Source: Lentzea albida (GTDB lineage Bacteria; Actinomycetota; Actinomycetes; Mycobacteriales; Pseudonocardiaceae). From it: a stretch of DNA of 64,000 bases. Shown here piece by piece: positions 62,101-64,000 of this stretch (position 1 is its first letter; each line of letters begins with the position of its first letter). The translations under genes and the position numbers were made by a program. Below the pieces are notes generated by a model. It did no database searches, was not told the DNA's origin, and saw nothing but the letters and a program-made list of their open reading frames with translations. The stretch covers positions 558,001 to 622,000 of the forward strand of contig NZ_FOFV01000001.1 in the NCBI RefSeq assembly GCF_900111005.1, in the 5' to 3' direction.

Positions 62101-62992
62101 GGCAGCGGGCGTAGAAGTCGGCCCGCACGCCGAGCACCACCGACGTCTTCCCCGCGGCCGCGTGCAGGGCCTGCACGAAGATCCGCAGCCGGTTCTCGTC
62201 ACCGCCGAGCGTGAAGGCCTCCTCGAACTGGTCGACGACCACCACCCGGTCGCCGACGGCGGCCTGCACCTCGTGCGCGAACTCGGCGAGCGCGTCCGCG
62301 TCGGCCGCCTCCAGGGTGTGGAGCAGCTCCGGCACCTGGAGGGCGAACTCCTTCAGCGGGTCGGTGCCGGGGGAGAAGACGACGGCGTCCTTGCTCAGCC
62401 GGGGCAGGACGCCCGCCTTCATCAGGCTCGACTTCCCCGCCCCGGACGCGCCGACGAGCATTGTGATGCCGTTGTCGCCCAGCCTGTCGAGAAATGCGTT
62501 CGTCGCCCTTTCCCGGCCGAAGAACCAATTCGCGTCCTGCGGCCCGAATTCGCTCAGACCCATGTACGGGCAGACGGAGCTGTCTTCTGGGACCTGAGTT
62601 CCGGAATCCGTCACGGGACTGGCGAGTGCCTCTTCCCAGAGAGCACGCCACGCGTCGAGTTCGTACAGGCCGTCGATCGCCGGCTGGGGCCTGCGCTTGC
62701 GGGCCTCGCCGACCAGGACCTCGAGGACCGCGCTCAGCCCGCTGAACCTGGCGGGGACGTTGCGCCCGCGCCGCCAGTCGCTGACCCGCTGGGCGGGCAC
62801 CCGCAGCGGACGGCCCCGTTCGTCCGTCCGGCGGGCACGGGCGACCGACTCCGTGACTCGTTTCAGAGGAGGGTCGCCTGCCTCCGCGTAGAGCAGCGCG
62901 AAGCGCTCCGCGAAGACGCCACGGGGTCCCAAGCCGCCCTCCTCCACGTCCGGTCCGGAAAACGCGTGCTGCCCGCCTGAGCTGCGGCGCAC
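59105..62992 (-). CDS. STAND (nSTAND1) ATPase with 14 WD40 repeats and one membrane segment
   Basis: 1295 residues. Residues 25-95 look like an HTH/helical entry domain (VPAQRVSDWRRGRNVPARFSGLSAVLEVL). The nSTAND1 NTPase (about 140-540) has Walker A GASGAGKSS at 181-189 and Walker B VVVVDQFEEAF at 250-260. A membrane segment lies at 559-581. From about 630 to the end I count 14 WD units ending RLWDV or variants, enough for two seven-bladed propellers. Such proteins act as sensor-scaffolds in actinobacteria; some STAND proteins are antiphage sensors, but no effector domain is seen here. The start is GTG 62992. Confidence 0.92.
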   Translation of the reverse strand: MRRSSGGQHAFSGPDVEEGGLGPRGVFAERFALLYAEAGDPPLKRVTESVARARRTDERGRPLRVPAQRVSDWRRGRNVPARFSGLSAVLEVLVGEARKRRPQPAIDGLYELDAWRALWEEALASPVTDSGTQVPEDSSVCPYMGLSEFGPQDANWFFGRERATNAFLDRLGDNGITMLVGASGAGKSSLMKAGVLPRLSKDAVVFSPGTDPLKEFALQVPELLHTLEAADADALAEFAHEVQAAVGDRVVVVDQFEEAFTLGGDENRLRIFVQALHAAAGKTSVVLGVRADFYARCLDFPELAEALQSRQMVLGAMSAAEVRDAVTNPAKAAGLQLEAGLVDLVLRDLGTHNRRGKDAYDAGALPLLSHALLVTWQRRQAGRLTIAGYRAAGGIQGAVAATAERAWSDLDEPARAAARQLLLRLVRVGDDTQDTRRRSTRRSLLEASTNLPATERALEVLTHARLITTDAGSVEITHEALLHAWPRLRSWIDEDRAGNLTRQRLEEDAAAWSENGHDSSLLYRGARLEGVRQQQDVTTIAKEFVRTSERQHRKSVWLRRSAVALVAVFALIAAGAAVIAVNQRDDAQFRQVVSEADRLADTDPSLAAQLLLAAHRMRPDDAEVGSRLLANQQTPLAVPLQGHTGAVYLTSFTRDGTVLATASYDRTARLWDVRDRSNPKPLAVITGHDDWLTSAVFSPDDRVLATTGNDKTIRLWDVTDKANPKALKTIETGNGTSYLLEFSPDGRTLAAANEDRTARLWDVGDPANPQPLGEPLRGATAAVRTLAFSPDGRTLATSGDDQIIRLWDVTTRTSIGNPMPGHTAGVHSVTFSPDGRLLASAADDTTVRLWDPAAQAPVGDPLVGHTAGVWSVKFSPDGQMLASGAGDGTARLWNVTDPAGAGQIGKPLAAPSGGVFAVGFTPDGQTLATGAGENSVRLWSLPRHVARTPTGNAGVTSFSKDGRLLVTADGNGGKEGKTARLWDTTDPFTPKLLGSVKVSPDKGSVRVQLRPDGKVLGTYAGEKVLQLWDTSDPTRVVPLTPPMPLGTRFTNQIVFSPDGRVMVTGADDESVQLWDVGDPAKPVKLGPPLTGHDGYVNDTTFSPDGRTMVTASSDRMFRLWDVSDPTGPRLLGKPIGDHREPVQRAVFTPDGRTLVTGGTDRAIRLWDVRDREKPQALSVLTGHTQQVSSLAVTPDGRMLVSGSSDKTLRLWDMSNPAEATALGRPMALASGAEPGVQFRPGSRALVLSGAGDGLLRVWDVEVAHEAERICAATRGALTEEVWRTRLPQVEFHSPC

Positions 62993-63107
62993 GCACCGGA
63001 CAGGTGGTCAGAACCCCACCATAACGATGCGGTCTGACAACCTCGACTCCACGTCCTTCACGAGACCGGGAGACCGACGAAGTGAGAGTGACTGACTGGG
63101 GCACGGC

Positions 63108-63149
63108 GTCCACGGCTGAGGGGTTCCGGGGGTTTCCTCAGCCGTGGAC
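63108..63149 (-). terminator. Terminator of the LytR-CpsA-Psr gene
   Basis: A perfect 14-bp stem (63108-63121 with 63136-63149), 14-base loop, 45 bp past the stop of the minus-strand LCP gene and before the divergently placed STAND gene promoter. Confidence 0.75.
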
Positions 63150-63193
63150 CGCAGGTTCGGTTCGCCGCGAGTGGCAGGGCGCGGCCTGCTAGT

Positions 63194-64000
63194 TCAGGCG
63201 GCCTGCCAGAGCGCGTCCGCCTCGGGTTGCTTCGGCTGGACCCGGTTCGGATCGGGCGGGTAGGTCTCGGTCGGCAGCGTCACGTACGTGATGGCGTCCG
63301 GTTTCAAAGCGGTGAGTTTTCCCGCCAGATCGGCCAATTTCGGAATCGAGCCGATTTCGCTGTCCGTGACGATGGACTTCGTGAGGATGTCGGCGAGTTC
63401 GAGCGTTTTCGCCGGGCTGCCGAGCCAGTTCTCGTTCGCCAGTTTCTCGCTCAGCGCCCGCATGAACAGCTGCTGGTTCTTGATCCGGTTCAGGTCGCTG
63501 CCGTCACCGATGCTGTAGCGGGTGCGCACGAACGCGAGCGCCTGCGTCCCGTCCAGCCTGGTCGGCCCGGCCGGCACGTGCAGCCCGCTCTTGTCGTCGT
63601 CGATCGCCTCGGGCAGCGTGACGTCGATGCCGCCGAGCCGGTCGATGACGTCGCGGAAGCCGTTGAAGTCGATCTGCACGAAGTGGTCGATCCGGATGCC
63701 GCTCAGCTGTTCGACCGTCGCCACCGTGCAGGCCGCGCCACCCGTGGTGAACGCGCTGTTGAACATCGCGATCGCGGCCGGCGGGTTCGTCCCGCACCTC
63801 GGCCGCGGCACCATCGTGTCGCGCGGGATGCTGACCACCCGCGCCTGGTCGCCTTTGGCGTTGAGCTGCACGACCATGGCGGTGTCGGACCGCCCGTCAT
63901 CTTTGCCGAGTAGGAGGATGTTGAGAGGCCGGCCAGGCGTCGACGGAGGCCTGGGGTGGGTGATCTCCTTGGCGAGATCGACGGTCTGGAGATTGCTCTC
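63194..64000 (-). CDS. LytR-CpsA-Psr (LCP) family protein, 5' end outside window
   Basis: 268 residues are visible; the frame remains open to the right edge, so the N-terminal signal-anchor is missing. The LCP catalytic domain begins PLNILLLGKDDGRSDTAMVVQL and has VVSIPRDTMVPRP, FNSAFTTGG, GIRIDHFVQIDFNGFRDVIDRLGGIDV, LDGTQALAFVRTR and DLNRIKNQQLFMRAL, with the Arg and Asp residues that bind the polyprenyl pyrophosphate substrate. LCP enzymes attach teichoic acids, arabinogalactan or capsule to peptidoglycan. The usual LGSDSR reads LGKDDGRS here. Confidence 0.93.
   Translation of the reverse strand, partial: ESNLQTVDLAKEITHPRPPSTPGRPLNILLLGKDDGRSDTAMVVQLNAKGDQARVVSIPRDTMVPRPRCGTNPPAAIAMFNSAFTTGGAACTVATVEQLSGIRIDHFVQIDFNGFRDVIDRLGGIDVTLPEAIDDDKSGLHVPAGPTRLDGTQALAFVRTRYSIGDGSDLNRIKNQQLFMRALSEKLANENWLGSPAKTLELADILTKSIVTDSEIGSIPKLADLAGKLTALKPDAITYVTLPTETYPPDPNRVQPKQPEADALWQAA

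Overview
This window is high-GC actinobacterial DNA with strongly GC-ending codons, many 4-base start/stop overlaps (ATGA, GTGA, TTGA), frequent GTG and TTG starts, and several apparently leaderless promoters. The gene content suggests a filamentous member of the Pseudonocardiaceae (Lentzea, Saccharothrix or Actinosynnema type). Pointers are an iniB-iniA-iniC-like operon beside an Hsp70-like gene, type VII secretion-like small proteins, and a ureAB-C-F-G-D urease operon without ureE. The genus is an inference. I saw no rRNA, tRNA, CRISPR array, prophage or transposase.

Layout. 1-5 kb: end of an ABC ATPase and its FtsX-type permease, serC, then a sensor kinase/response regulator pair with an ABC-2 exporter. 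6-10.4 kb: urease operon. 10.5-17.2 kb: pdxH, asnB, an MFS exporter, a lipoprotein and an APC permease. 17.2-24.1 kb: an AAA ATPase, an MBL hydrolase, galM, the first copy of a long palindromic repeat, an amidohydrolase, an acyl-CoA dehydrogenase with a divergent TetR, and a PfkB kinase. 24.3-29.3 kb: citrate synthase, a photolyase and a NatAB-like exporter. 29.4-31.9 kb: a type VII-like trio (YbaB/EbfC-like protein, EspC-like protein, large WXG/Gly-rich protein). 32-36.6 kb: glpD-tetR divergent from an alkyl-DHAP synthase-like oxidase, then a quinone/enone reductase. 36.7-41.2 kb: a five-gene, tightly coupled operon around a soluble FtsK/SpoIIIE ATPase, with two small paralogous helical proteins, a coiled-coil protein and a GNAT. 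41.4-47.7 kb: small accessory genes, including a hydrolase-like protein without the catalytic serine, a tandem GGCT protein, an HxlR/QorB pair, a LysR regulator and a GNAT-PhzF fusion. 47.7-55.8 kb: iniB, iniA, iniC, divergent Hsp70 and a MalT-like LuxR regulator. 55.8-56.2 kb: second copy of the repeat. 56.5-64 kb: a PAS-GGDEF-degenerate EAL protein, a DUF2165 membrane protein, a 1295-aa STAND/WD40 protein and a LytR-CpsA-Psr protein running off the right edge.

Most notable are three things. (i) A dispersed repeat of about 370 bp is present twice, starting right at the stop codon of the upstream gene in each copy, with a perfect 26-bp inner stem nested in a perfect 17-bp outer stem and a switch of GC skew across the palindrome. 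(ii) The FtsK-centred five-gene operon has no membrane component and no named function that I recognise. (iii) The ini-like locus has palindromic G/C-box operators between the divergent genes and a MalT-like regulator next to it.
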